Assembly: GCA_050084985.1 (NCBI GenBank)
Contig: JBITNC010000001.1
Coordinates: forward strand, 155,310,001 to 155,374,000
Origin: Nageia nagi
Taxonomy: Eukaryota; Pinophyta
Length of the DNA stretch: 64,000 nucleotides
Reading direction: 5' to 3'
The notes below the pieces were generated by a model. It saw nothing but the letters and a program-made list of their open reading frames with translations, was not told where the DNA came from and did not search any database. The translations under genes were made by a program, and so were the position numbers. This document shows positions 12,773-24,899 of this stretch, piece by piece; within the stretch, counting starts at the first letter, position 1, and the number at the start of each line of letters is the position of its first letter.

Positions 12773-13376
12773 TTAATTTTATTTTTTATTATTTTAAGCC
12801 ACTATTGTTGGGCTAAGTATTATTTGTTAAAACTATAGCACTCTAAAGAGCTTAAATTTACCTATTTGTAAGCTTTTTTTGGAAGATTGTTGTAACCAAT
12901 TGATCTCAAAATTTAGGATTAGGTAATTAAGCCAAATGGGTACCAAAATATGGTTTTTGTTTGTTATATTCTTAGTTGTAACACATCCAAATTTATCTCC
13001 AAAAATAAGTATAAAATGGGAGCAAATTAGATGTACCAAAGAGAGGAATATTTTGGAGAGTATAGTTTAGTTTTATGGTGATATTTCAAAGTTGAAGTTT
13101 GTGTGTCAATGTGAGAAGAGGTTGGAGGATTTTGGAGGTTCTTATGTATAAGAATTCCACCCACTATTGAAGAGAGCTTTTGTGCTAGATGTAGCCCACA
13201 CTAGGTGAACAAAAGTAAATTTTGTCTTATCTTTTGTGTGCTTGGAGTTCTAATTCTACTTTGGTCCTACATTCATTCTCTCTAAATTTCCTTACAAGCA
13301 CTTGATCAAATTTAAGTGTGGAATGGTCCTAATTGAGAGTTGAGATGAAATTTTAATTCTTATGGATTATGGATCA

Positions 13377-13381
13377 CATGT
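13377..13381. repeat. Target-site duplication CATGT (right copy)
   Basis: Identical to 4662-4666; marks the end of the gypsy insertion. Confidence 0.9.
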
Positions 13382-14630
13382 GTGGGATTATTCACCTCAT
13401 ATGGATCATCCTTCAAGAATCCCTTAAATGTAGCTTCCTCCTCATTGTTGTCATCCTTATCCATGCTAAATAAATTTGACTAAATGGTCTTCCACCATGT
13501 AGCATAACCTCATATAGTCTTAGGTACCATGGACCTAGTTGTGGTAGCATCATGAATCTCAGGCTCCTACCAAGTCAATCTCCAAGATGGTATCACCTGC
13601 AAACCTACAAGTGTATCTCAGTATGTCATGTACATCCTATAGTATATAGGTATATGTGGAATCCCATGTTGGATCTTGAACTACCTCAAAACTCGATGAG
13701 GGAGGTAGGGCTCCACTAGCTTCTTCTTATTCTAGAGGAAGCAATCCTTTTGGACCCATGCCAAACTAGTGGGCATCTTCATCCCATATGAAATCTACAT
13801 AGGACACCCAGACTAGGTCCTCTTCCTATAATCTATCCATCTCCCTCCTTCAAGCCTCCAATGTGTGCGGGTACTATACCTACATGCCCTCAATACCTAG
13901 CAAGTAAAGGAAATATCTCCCAAATCATCCCTCCCCCTCTACAGTCCAATCGATATGATCACTAAAATCTTCTCATACACCCATACCTAAAGTAGGCTTC
14001 CATTAGCTATTGTGATGTTTAATTTATCAACACTTAAAAATTTGTAAAGGTTCCTATAGAGTTAGGCCAACAAAAGTGGTACCCACATAAACTAAGTCCC
14101 CCAAGTGCAGATCTTCTGCACTACCCACACCATACTAAGAGAAAAGGAGGAACTACTCTTATATAGGAACAAGTAGGTGGAGATGATAGAGGTAATATAT
14201 AATATAATATGCCTCCCTGTTGGTGCAAACCTACATACCTCAGCTAACCTAGTATCCCTTTGCTCGCATTCATGGTCCTCTTACCCCATGAGCAAAAGAG
14301 CCAACTACTCACACATGACATTATCTAAAACTTCAACTTGGTGTACAAGCTGACCTTAGATGGGAATTCCCCATATCTGATAAACATTAAGCAATATTAT
14401 GTCCATTTCACCTAGGGGTAGGTGAAAGGTGTTACATTCTGGGTCCCATCACTTTACCAACATTGTCAAAAGGGGCAAATCCTACTGGATGTATTTCATA
14501 ATTACTAGGTCTACCAAGTTTCATCATGAAAGGATATCATTCTCTTGATTGGTCATTTTCTAGAATCATTCCTTTTCCAAAGCCATTATGGATATAGGTC
14601 CACCTTGAATCAAGACCTTGTGATCCTACA
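13382..14630 (-). pseudogene. Plant mobile domain (PMD) gene remnant, main part
   Basis: Reading the minus strand from about 14630 down gives the conserved path of the aminotransferase-like plant mobile domain. The FHLPLGEMDI block (W-D-P-E-C-N-T before it) is at about 14460-14400. VYQIWGIPI.GQ follows, then GRHIILYITSIISTYLF near 14215, and near the end LVEPYLPHRVLR.FKIQHGIP at about 13720-13650. PMD proteins are plant proteins that act in silencing and development, and the domain is also carried by Mutator-like and gypsy transposons. Frequent stops and frame changes show decay. The 3' continuation is at 4130-4661, beyond the gypsy insertion. Whether this was a host gene or a transposon-carried PMD cannot be told here. 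Confidence 0.75.
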
Positions 14631-15711
14631 AGGAGTAATCAAAGAGAAAAATTAAAATCAAATATTAAAAGACAAATAAATTAACCTTAAAATTAAAACC
14701 TAAAATGAAAAATAAGATGGACTAATGTGTAGGGAAAAAAATTCAAACCAAAATGAAAAATAATTGATAGGAAATAAGCATATACTATGTGCTCAAAAGG
14801 GAGTATGTGAATGTATTTAGCTACATGGCCACATCATTCAATAAGTGGTCGCCAAACCCCATGCCACCCATCATCCACCATGAGGAGGGTAAAGAAGGAA
14901 AACCAAATGGTCAAATATGAATCTCACCAAGGAATCAAATGACCATGTTGGAGGAAAAAAGTGCTACTTAACATAGAGAGCAAGGGTGCACAAGAAGACA
15001 AGGTCGCTTGACATCCCAGACCACAAAGTGCTAACAAGATAATGACATAAATGAACCAAAAAGTCAACCTTATGCCTTTTATTTCCCCTTTTTTTTACAA
15101 ACCCTAAGGCTTTTATATATTCATTTTATATTGCTTGTAATTATTATTTTGTAAGTGCCACATGTTTTAAATTATTTTACAAGGCTACAGTTTATTTTTG
15201 AAAAACCAATTTTATCATTTTCACTCCATTAGCAATGTGCTTTTCATCAAATTGGTCAACAATCTAGTGTATGATGATCACAAATGGTAAAATAATTCAT
15301 TTTCATAGTTCATATTTCATATTCTATTGGAAATTATTGTCTTTCATTTTTCACTTTTATTTGTATTAAATGGATACCATCAACAACGTGGTTTATGTAT
15401 AATTGATGAAAATTCAAAATGCATTACTTTAATTCTTATTTTCATAGATGATATTAACATAATATCATGAATATTAGATGAATTTTAATTATGTAAATCC
15501 AATTTAATTAAATTTGTGTGCAATTTTTACATGTTCACATATATGTATGGTTTTTAAATGATACATACTTGAAAATTCTTATTTCAATGCTAATTGGATT
15601 GTCTATTTGTCATGAACATCAATTAATCCATTAATACATCATTAACTATGTGTAAAAGGAAATATTATGTGTGCTTTTAAATTTCTATCATGCTTTCATA
15701 TTATTAATATC
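14631..15711. other. AT-rich stretch without recognised gene
   Basis: No conserved block was seen on either strand. Confidence 0.5.
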
Positions 15712-15942
15712 TCAAAAAGATGAATCTTTCAATTTAAGCTTCATATCTATTAGGTTACATAGTACATAAGGCTCAAGGTTTATTGTTATTGTATGGATTT
15801 TACCCTCATGCTCAAATTTGATATAATTATGTAAGGTAGAGGGAACTTCCATCATCTCATAGATATATGGTCTCCCTAAGAGCAAGTTATAGGTGATTTT
15901 TCCATTCATTATATGGAATGAGGAATGAACTTGATGTGGCAA
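15712..15942 (-). pseudogene. Gypsy-type retropepsin C-terminal fragment
   Basis: The 76-codon minus frame contains ITYNLLLGRPYIYEM, then EVPSTLHNYIKF. This is the signature of the C-terminal half of the aspartic protease in plant gypsy gag-pro polyproteins (YNLLLGRPWIH, then VPSTLHQ.IKF). The catalytic DTG half is not recognisable upstream. Confidence 0.8.
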
Positions 15943-16393
15943 AAAACATGCCTATCAATTTATTCCAAAGGAATTAAATAGACAAATACAAACATGAATA
16001 CTATGGATTTATCACATGGTATTATTACTACTAATATTATTACTAAATACAATTACTAATCCCCATTGTTCCTTCCAACAATAGAAGCATTGGTCCCCAA
16101 TGCATCCAATGGAGAAGGTAACTAACAATGAGGAAGATGACAAGGATCAACAGAAGATAAAATACAAGAATTACATGATAAAATAATGTGGTAGAAAATT
16201 ACCAACTAAAGTACTCAAACCAAGGAAGTTTAAAGGAAATCCAATATAATAAATATGTCTCAAACTCAATCTAAAAACTAAGATCCTTAAGTTGGTGTTG
16301 TGGAAACATTGTTCCATGTAATAATGGAGATGTCATAAAAGAAACTTTTGAAGAAAAAGGTTCCTTAAGAATAATAAGGGTCTCACAAAACTC

Positions 16394-16678
16394 CTAATGA
16401 AAGATAAAGGAAGCATGATATGTATTAAACACAACAAGAGTAGGAGGAAATGGTGGCTCATCAAAATAAGAAAGGCTCACCAAAATAAAGTCCTCAAAAT
16501 AATTTACATGATCCATAAATGGAGGAACATCAAATAAGAAGATAAGCTTCTTATGAAGGTTAACAAAATCCCCAATATAGGGCTCAATGAATAGAGAAGT
16601 AATGTCATATAAAATGTTATCACTTGTCTCATTCGAAGATGAAAGAGTATCCATTACAATAAATTCTTCCTCTTTCAA
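16394..16678 (-). pseudogene. Probable coding remnant of the same decayed gypsy element
   Basis: An open minus frame of 94 codons (KEEEFIVMDTLSSSNETSDN...) on the same strand and upstream of the protease fragment at 15712-15942. Position suggests gag-pro or spacer sequence of that element, but no domain signature is seen. It could be chance. Confidence 0.35.
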
Positions 16679-18679
16679 TTAAAGAGACAAGTTTTTCACA
16701 AGTTGAGATGCCACATTGATTTGATTAAGTAAATCGCTAACATCTAGTTGAGTCTTGAGAATATTAGCTTGAACAACCAATATATTTGATACATGAGCAA
16801 GATATAAATTTTGACTTGGCTAAAGTGAATGTAGCCATGATCACAAATATTTAATATTAGAAAATTCCCAACAATAGATTTGAGCTTCTCAAATTATCAG
16901 AATTGGAAATACAAACCTAGTACTTCTCACTAATTTCAAATTCGATTTCAAATGCTTGAGATATTAAATTAAATATGATAAGTAAATATTAAATTTTTAC
17001 ACCCCAAATATTTTAGAATTAATCAAATTTATTAAATAATTGAGGTAACCTCCAAATATAATAATAGTCCATTAGATTTGATGTGCTTCACTCATGATAA
17101 AGTAAACTTCTAGATTTGGAACTCTAAGAATAGAAGAAGTATGGCATGTATGCCCTTAAGGAATCCCTTGCACATTTTGCATGTCGTATAACCTAATATA
17201 AATGTAGGAAAACTCAAATAATATAATATTAGGATGAAAGGTAGATAACAAATCCTCAAATAGGTGGCATCAAGAGATACCATTTATATTCAGACTATGG
17301 ATCAAATATGAGTCGAAATATCTGATATTTGATTATCTAATAGTGAAATCTTAAGTTTGATTCTTCCTTTGTAGTTATATGTATTGAATACTTATGCTTC
17401 TTCATATCTACATGAATTACATAGCTTGTATGTTTTTCTTAATATTGATATCAATTAAATTATATATGATGCCTTTATTAACATTTTCAACACCTTTTAC
17501 AATATATTTCCTTGTTACCTAAAATATGATTTTATATTAAGTATAAATCATATTTAAGTTGATACACTCATCATCCTCTCATATTTATGCATTCCATGAA
17601 ACTATATTTGCATCATATGTTTGAAATCCTTATAGGCCAAACTTTTCACTTATATCGTTAAAGAATTCCAATAGTCAAATTTAGATAATAATTTTTAGCA
17701 ATTAAAGGTACAAAATGTGATTTGATTCAACCCAAAAGTTCTTCGTATTTTTATCCATGTACATTGAAAAATTTGTATCAACCTATAACGAAATTACTAC
17801 ATAGAATTTGGGCTCGTATGGCTGATCCAAACATAGGCACAAGATAATAGAATAAAAACAAATAAAATGATTGTACAAAATGATAAAGGAAAGAGAAAAG
17901 TACAAGTGTTACAATTATTGCACCTCCTTCTCTAGCTCTATTCTTTACAATTGTACAATATTTCTAAAAAAGAGTTAAATATCATGACTCCATACAATTA
18001 AAAAATAAGACTTTCACAAATTTATTCCATTAATATATATAGGTAATTATGTTTCTCTTGACAATATGATGTCAACAATCAACAACATTTTTTTATTTTG
18101 TATAAATATTTACTAATAGCAATTTCTAAAGAAAAATAAATGAAACAAAAGCATGAACCATGTCATTATGCAAGACTCTTTAGGTCTTCCATTACTTTAC
18201 ATCACCAATAAGAGTCACTCATTCTAATAATTCCTCCACTATTGTTATTACAACACAGAGCCACCATGTCATAATAACTTCCTCTTATTGTGTTCACTAA
18301 TTTTTGTAATTTATCAAAATCAAAATGCTTTTCCACCCCCAAATTTTAGTCTTCCTTAAAAATTCAGGTATTTCCTATGTAGTATAATACAATGGGGTTG
18401 CAAGCTACTATGATCATGGTGATAATTGTTCTTACTATGATGTTTCAATTGGTAAAAGTTAACATGAAATAAGGCCAACCATCAATACAAAAACACCACA
18501 AAAAATATTTAATAGAATCATTATCGAAGTAAGTGATTTTACTAAATCAACACTTTCACACTTCATGAGTTTTCTCAAAAATCTTTCCTACAAACATCAA
18601 AGTTTTATAAAGGAATAAGTTATAAGTATTGCTTCAAATTTTGCAATAAAGGTGTATAAATTTGAATTTGCAGCATCAA
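16679..18679. other. AT-rich stretch without recognised gene
   Basis: No long frames or conserved blocks on either strand. Probably old retrotransposon sequence beyond recognition. Confidence 0.45.
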
Positions 18680-18680
18680 A

Positions 18681-18716
<36 letters not shown>
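18680..18716. repeat. (TAT)n microsatellite
   Basis: About 12 uninterrupted trinucleotide units. Confidence 0.95.
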
Positions 18717-18719
<3 letters not shown>

Positions 18720-18779
18720 AAAATGTAAAACTTCTTTAGCTCATCTAGTATTTATACATTATTAAACCAATTATCTTCA

Positions 18780-20160
18780 ATATTTCATGAGAAACTATTT
18801 CACCTACTCTTTAATGGATGTCCATACCTTCTTCTAAACCTCTCATGGTGGCACATGCTAGAAGATTGTTGGAAGAGGATGCATATTTTGTCTTTACATC
18901 TAACAATTGCATCTTCTTAAAAGTCTCTAAAGCTATTTTGTACATATCTTACGATCATTATAGTCCATGAAACTATGTTTGCATCATGCATCTTGTCAAA
19001 AAATTCATGTGCCTTCTTTATGTTTCCACATTTTGCATATATATCTACCATGGAACTCACAAACATATCTTATAGAAATACATTTTTAAAGATTATTTGA
19101 TGTATGTATATACCGTATTGCAAATATCCCATTTAAGTGCATTCTTTGAGGATGATAGGAAAGGTGAATTGATTTGGTTGGACTATTGTTGTTGTTTATT
19201 ACATTTGGTGAAATAATGCCAATGCTTGTTAAGGAAAGCAATATCTTTGGTAATACGTAATTATCATATTCCATGAGAAGATACCTCATTTGATCATACA
19301 ATTGGAAATATTATGGGCATATATCAAACTTTTGCACTTGACATACATGTGCTTAATCTATTTTGCATAAATTTGTTAGTGGATCAGCCAAATTTAAGTA
19401 TGATACAATTGATGAGTGAATGGAGCTTACAATTTGGAAGGGCATTGTTGGTGATGCAAGAATATAAGATATTTGGATATGTTGAAGAGTGTAGAGAGTA
19501 CTACATATCTATATGTTTAGTAAGTAAATTTTGCATTGTGTGCTTCAATCATCCATCTCAACAAAGTTATGTGAGAGTGATATTCATATTAATGCGAAGA
19601 TTATCATTTTGATTGGTAAGTGAGGATATTGTATGATTGTGAAAACATGAGAAATAATATCCATTGCAATCCATGAGAATGCATCTCAATGAGGCATTTT
19701 GTTATATAATTCTAAGCCCCTTTCAATCACCTTTCAATGTATCCATTTTTTTCATATCATGTGATCATTGTAATCCATGAAATTATGCATCATGCATTTA
19801 TCAAATAATTTTATGGCTTTATGTGTTCTTATATATTTTTCATATATTAAGGTATTCACAACCATAATATTTGGTGAAAACATATTTTACCTACTCTTTG
19901 ATGGATCTCCATACCTTCTACGTGGATGGTCTAAATTTACTTTTGATGTGATTGATGAGTGAATGAAGGAGCTCACCCTCTAGAAGAGCATTGCTTGCAA
20001 TGCAGGTCTACAAGATTTAAAGATATGTTGAAGAAAAACCAGGGCACTCACAACCATAACATTGGATGATGAAAAAACATTTTCAACTACTCTTTCATGG
20101 ATGTCCATACCTTATTCTAGAGCTCCCATGGTGGCACATGTTGGAAGAATGGAGGCAAAG
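18780..20160 (-). pseudogene. PPR (pentatricopeptide repeat, PLS type) pseudogene fragments
   Basis: On the minus strand several diagnostic PPR stretches appear in separate frames. CATMGALE.GMDIHERVVEN is near 20150-20085. VVNTLIYEKYIR and AIKLFDKCMMHN lie near 19870-19780. FVSSMVDIYAKCGNIKKAH and FFDKMHDANIVSWTIMI are at about 19065-18940. CATMRGLEEGMDIH is at about 18850-18810. These match the L and S/P motifs of plant PLS-class PPR proteins, which bind organellar RNA. Many stops and gaps separate them. A related set is at 24900-25770. Confidence 0.8.
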
Positions 20161-21209
20161 GTTGTAGCATAATATTTCCATTTCCTAAAATTTATATAGC
20201 CTTTTCAAAAAATCATTTTATACATAGTTTACAATCATTTTAATCCATCAAACTATGTCTGCATCATTGGTTGGGAGGGAAATTTTTTAGGGTTGCACAA
20301 AGCCTTTCCGCTTGAATTTCCTTCCCACTCACACAAATTCTCTACACCTTTCTATATGATTTTCATCTTTTTGTAAGGTATTTTTGTAAGGCATAATTTT
20401 AAACTTCTTCTTTGTGATTTTATGGGGATAATTCAAAACTACTCCACTAAAACCCCAAAGTGAGGTGATTTAAAATTGTTGCCTCAAAATCACCTCAAAT
20501 TAGCCACCTTTAAGACTCATTTTTGGTCTAGTGAACTAACATTACTTGTACTTAGGAGAATATTTATTAAAATTATCTTAATTTATTTTATTATTTTTAG
20601 TTAACAAAATTATAACTTTAAAATAAAATGAAAATCAAAAGTAGGTATCTATAGTTTGCCCCTTTTGGAGGTGCAGTGCTAGGAACCAAGAGTACATTTC
20701 TAAAGTAAGAAAAGAAAAAGATTTATCACTTTTGAATATTATTCCATGAAAATATGATGATCTTGTTAATATCATGAGCTTGGATTTATACATTTCTAAA
20801 CTTTCTCCATGCCCCTTTTTGCTTTGGATTACTTGTGAACAAGTAATTCGAAGTAAAAATATAAATCTAAAAAAAGATAAATAAAGTGGTCTTTTAAGGG
20901 GTTATTTATCTATAAAAAGATGAATAAATATGAAAATCATAAAAAAAAATTATCTTTATTAACTAAATAAATATGTACTATAAACTATGATTATGAAAAG
21001 ATAACTACTAATTAATCATGAATCACCATAGTAAACACAAGTTAAAAATATGAGATAGGTGGTAAGAATATCTACCTAATGGATTTAGATGATCTCATCA
21101 ATATCACCATGGTGTGAATACATAGAGGATATTTTATTTCCCAAATATCAAAACATGAAATTAACATGTACCAATTGAGTTTGTGGACATCATCAATATT
21201 TAAAATTAT
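20161..21209. other. AT-rich stretch without recognised gene
   Basis: No coding signature. 20420-20530 is rich in AAAACCCCAAAGTGAGGTG-like sequence but has no identified repeat partner. Confidence 0.45.
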
Positions 21210-22165
21210 TCTTGCTAAAAAAGAATGCAAAATATTTTCCAATTATTTGTTCAAGTTGAAAAAGTTTGAAACTTAAATGTTTTTCTCTCCAATTTTGCAT
21301 GCTCATGCTCATTGTAGATGTCTAAAAATGAATTATTATTTATTAAATAATTCATTTTATAGCATCAAGAAATATTTATTGTAAAGAGGGTTAAAATATA
21401 ACCAAGGCAATGTAATCAATGTAATAGATCATGGTATAATGAATGAGGTGTCAAATATCACAAAAGACACCATAAACAATGTAATGAGAAATGATCCCAA
21501 GAACCAAAGAGGATCAAAATGTTTTTATAAAAGAATATGAAAGGCAACATAATTGATCAATAATGGTCAAGATCCAAAGAGAGAGAGAGAGAGAGAGAGT
21601 AGAACATGCAATATCATTTTACCTGACCAATAAAGGTATTTTGTAACATTGCCTATTTGTAGATTTGCTACACCCTTCATCCTTCTCTTGCGCATTTCAA
21701 TTTCTATGTGTGGATCTACATCTTTCATGTCATTAGTAGCATGCTTAGGCAATTGGTAGCATTTGTTTATTATGGTATGATATTGCGATTGATGTGTGAT
21801 TCCTATTGTTTCATTTAGATGCGGATCTATTGAAGGTACCTTATTTATCATGATCGATTGATGCCATATTTTTGATATATGCTTCAATATTATATTGTAT
21901 ATAAATACTGCATCAATTTATTATTCATTCCTTAATTATATTCTACACTCATACTACTAACATTTTGTAACCTACGTCATTCCTCTTTGAATGCTTTTTG
22001 TAGTCCAAGTAGGTAGAATTTATTGATTTTGATAGGTTTAGGTATATTGTAAATGGGGTTGTTCGTTCATAATAGACTCCATTTTCATTTGGTTTGTAGT
22101 CTTTTGTATTTACATGTTCCTCTCTTATCTTGTTATTTTGGGTATATTTTCTTAACTGCTTTTCC
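21210..22165 (+). repeat. Left part of a Ty1/copia LTR (homologous to 32580-32880)
   Basis: 21210-21315 and 21955-22165 match the copia LTR at 32580-32880 in order, including the shared blocks CATTCCTCTTTGAATGCTTTT and AAGTAGGTAGAATTTATT. The stretch 21316-21954 is extra here relative to that LTR and includes a (GA)n tract. The LTR then stops near GGTATATTTTCTT. The rest of the LTR is found only at 27935, so either this LTR is split by about 5.8 kb or these are two partial copies. Confidence 0.75.
21579..21599. repeat. (GA)n microsatellite
   Basis: About 10 GA units inside the extra segment of the copia LTR. Confidence 0.95.
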
Positions 22166-23030
22166 TTATCAGGAGAAAAAGGGGATAGTAAGGATCTAAG
22201 ATCCACCTTTTAAAGAGGTGGTCCTTGATGTGTTTGCTTAATGATAATGGATTGTGTCAATATTTATGTTATTTTTCTTACAATCTTTCCCATACTTAGA
22301 TTAAATACTTGGTCCAATAATTCCAAAAAGTAAGCAATTACTTAATATTTGTAACTTGATTACACTAGACATGCTCAAGTTATCCAAGTTACAAGGAATA
22401 TAGTAATATATTTCACACAAGTATCTCTTCACTTATTGAATGGATATTTTTGTGTTTTTCATCTTTCTCTCCAGATGTGCAAAGACTTAGTTTGATTTTC
22501 TTGCAACTTTCTTGCTATTTGGTTAAGTGTTTGTTCCAATAGCTCCTGTCAAGTAAATAATCACTTAGATTTCTAATTTAGTTGAAGAATTCTTGCTTGA
22601 ATTATCCAAGTTACAAGTAGGTGGTGATATACTCCATGTATGTGACTTTACATTTAGTTTCTTTTAGTTTTTTATTACGAGCACTTAGTTTCTTCAGTGA
22701 TATGTTATATTGCATAGCTTGAACAACACATCACATTTCTTTCACTAACTCAAACATTGGTTGCTTTTTAAGTTTGTGAAAAGATAACTTTATCCAAGTA
22801 TAAAAAATGAATTACTACATATAGACTTGAAATTCATCCCATTACTTAAACAAGTATTGAAGAAATAAACACACATAAATTGGATGCAAAAGATTCTATC
22901 TTATTATTGCTTGCAACCTTCAATTACAATTTCTTATAAGTGTTAGAGCTCAAACTCCACCAAAGAGAGATATCTCAAAATAACTTGCATTCTGAATTTT
23001 ATAATGCTTGGAGGTGGTTACATCCTCCAA

Positions 23031-23095
23031 AAACCCTAACTACCTAGGAAACCCTAACCATTTGTATAACCCTAGTTTACTTTGCTAACCCTAGT
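23031..23095. repeat. Telomere-like CCCTAA/CCCTAG motif cluster
   Basis: AACCCTAAC, AACCCTAACC, AACCCTAG and AACCCTAG occur within about 65 bp at irregular spacing. They are not a tandem (CCCTAAA)n array. Confidence 0.6.
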
Positions 23096-23689
23096 TATCT
23101 CTTGAAAAGAGATTCAAAATTTGGCTAACTCCTTGAGAAGAAGGATGAAAATAAACTAAGTCCTCTTCTCAAGGTTACATTTTATTCTTGAAAATAAACT
23201 AAGTTTAGAAAAATAGGATGCAAAAATAATCTAACTTCAAAAAGTAGGACTTGAAAAATAGTCTAAGTCCTTTTTCTCATATTAGAACAATGTGCTATCA
23301 TTTACACAATTTATTCAATTCTTTGAAGTTCTTCATTCTTCTATTATAATATTTATCATCAAATCAAAGATATTTTTCTCTTTTCTCTAACTATCTCCCT
23401 TGGATATAAGTACTTCATTTGTTCTTTTTGAAGATGGTTCACCTGCAATAGGTCTCCTTTCTAGCCCAAATCTTATGAATTCACATTCGTTTATGCAATT
23501 CTCCTTTAAACACCTTCATGGGTATTGCATGTAGTTTAAACATACAAAAAATATATTTATATTAGAGGAGTAAATGAGATCTTCATATGAAAATCAAAAT
23601 GAAACTAGTAGAATACTCCCCTCTTCGCATTTCACAATTTTATCGGCTCCAAGGATGAAAGAAGGAAACTTTCTTATACATTACTATCT

Positions 23690-24180
23690 TGGAACTCAAA
23701 TTTTATATTTTTTTTATCGAATATACCCTTTTCATCTCTCCAATGGTTCAAATAACATGAAAAATGGAGTCCAAATGTGAAAGTTATGCCCATTTGATGG
23801 TTAGAATTTCTTCATTCTCATTCATGCAACTGAACCGCTCATCATGATTTTCTACCTTTTGGCATCATATTAGATCCTAAAACATTATGAGAATCATATC
23901 CAACATTATCTTCTTTCCAACGCATCTAATGACACTAAAAATGAAGTCCTAGTATGATAATTATGACCATTTAACCTCCTATACCCTACATTGTCGATGA
24001 CCTCATTTCTCAATCCCCAAGGTTGTTTCCTTAATTTTCTATTTTTTTCAAGAAATTTGATTTTCAAATACTTATGAGGTTGTAGCTAACCTCGTCACCT
24101 TTCCAACGGTTCAAACGGCACTAAAAACACAATCTGAATGTGAAAGTTATGGTCATTTTACGATTGCCTTTTGAGTAAAC
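23690..24180. repeat. Three degenerate units spaced about 180 bp
   Basis: A module CCAA(C/T)GG(T)TCAAA...CAC/CATGAAAAA..., followed by GTGAAAGTTATG.CCATTT, recurs at 23741, 23918 and 24104 (spacings 177 and 186). The segments between are weakly similar. Confidence 0.65.
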
Positions 24181-24899
24181 CTTCTAACTTCGTTTTAGGC
24201 TTCATATTGGTGCTTCTTTGTCATTTGAAACTAACTGCATGTTTCTCTTGATTTTTTGAATTTCGGTCAAGATAAATCATCAACAAAAGGAAGCTCAATC
24301 ATCCACCTAAGTTTTGTGAATCATTTTTCGAATTTTGTGAAGGATTGAGGACTGAGCGATTTTCAGGGTGTTGTTCCTCAAGTTTCCAGACATTTCGTCA
24401 AACACTTTGCAGCCCAACTTTGGAAGGAAGTTGTAGCTGATCTAAACTCTGCAATGAAACATCGACATATATGGTTTTAGAGCTTTGTATCTAGTTTCTA
24501 ATGCTTCTTCTGGTAAGCAATTCGGATGAGCAATGAAAGAAAACTAATCCTCTGAAAATTACAATTTTTTATTTTCCAAAATTCTTGTTTATGCATGCTT
24601 TGGCAAGGCTGGGATTGGTGAATTTATCAGTTTTAGCTATTTTTTGCTGCAAATTCCTCTGCTCTGCATTCATAAGTGATCTATATGTACCGAGTAGACA
24701 CATCAACACACCCAACTCAGAATTTCATGGATATTTTGGCAATGAATTTCAAAGCTTCCTTATGATTGCTGCACAATCAAGAAGGTGAACAGTGCATGTA
24801 TAACAATAATGCAATGAGAGTCATTCTTGTTATTAAATTGCTTACAGCCTATCTACTAGACTTGTAGAGCTGCAGGAAAGTAGAACACAGACAAATTTT

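Larger units (their letters stand above)
4667..13376 (+). mobile_element. Full-length but decayed Ty3/gypsy LTR retrotransposon with nested insertions
   Basis: The left LTR is 4667-5849 and the right LTR 11749-13376. Both start TGATC and end GATCA. The 5 bp outside each end are CATGT (4662-4666 and 13377-13381), a perfect target duplication. A degenerate initiator-Met primer site follows the left LTR, and a purine tract GTGGGGAAGAA precedes the right LTR. Internal order is gag, protease, RT, RNase H, integrase, which is the Ty3/gypsy order. Stops, frameshifts and an integrase core deletion make it non-autonomous. Two younger insertions of one small LTR family lie inside it (6089-7638 and 12392-12772). 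The host locus is a PMD pseudogene on the opposite strand. Confidence 0.93.
11749..13376 (+). repeat. Right (3') LTR of the gypsy element, carrying a solo LTR
   Basis: 1628 bp; without the 381-bp insert and its 5-bp duplication it is about 1242 bp, against 1183 bp for the left LTR. Much of the remaining difference is the (AT) tract, 60 bp here (11935-11994) against 20 bp on the left. It ends GATCA and is followed by CATGT. Confidence 0.92.
22166..24899. other. Non-coding repeat-bearing stretch within the split copia LTR
   Basis: No gene recognised. It holds a degenerate direct repeat of about 220 bp (22290-22430 and 22510-22640, sharing AATTATCCAAGTTACAAG-like sequence), a cluster of telomere-like CCCTAA/CCCTAG motifs (23031-23095), and three units about 180 bp apart (see 23690-24180). 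Confidence 0.6.

Noticed and set aside
22981-23110. Interstitial telomere array
   Set aside because: Only four irregularly spaced CCCTAA/CCCTAG motifs; no tandem (CCCTAAA)n run.
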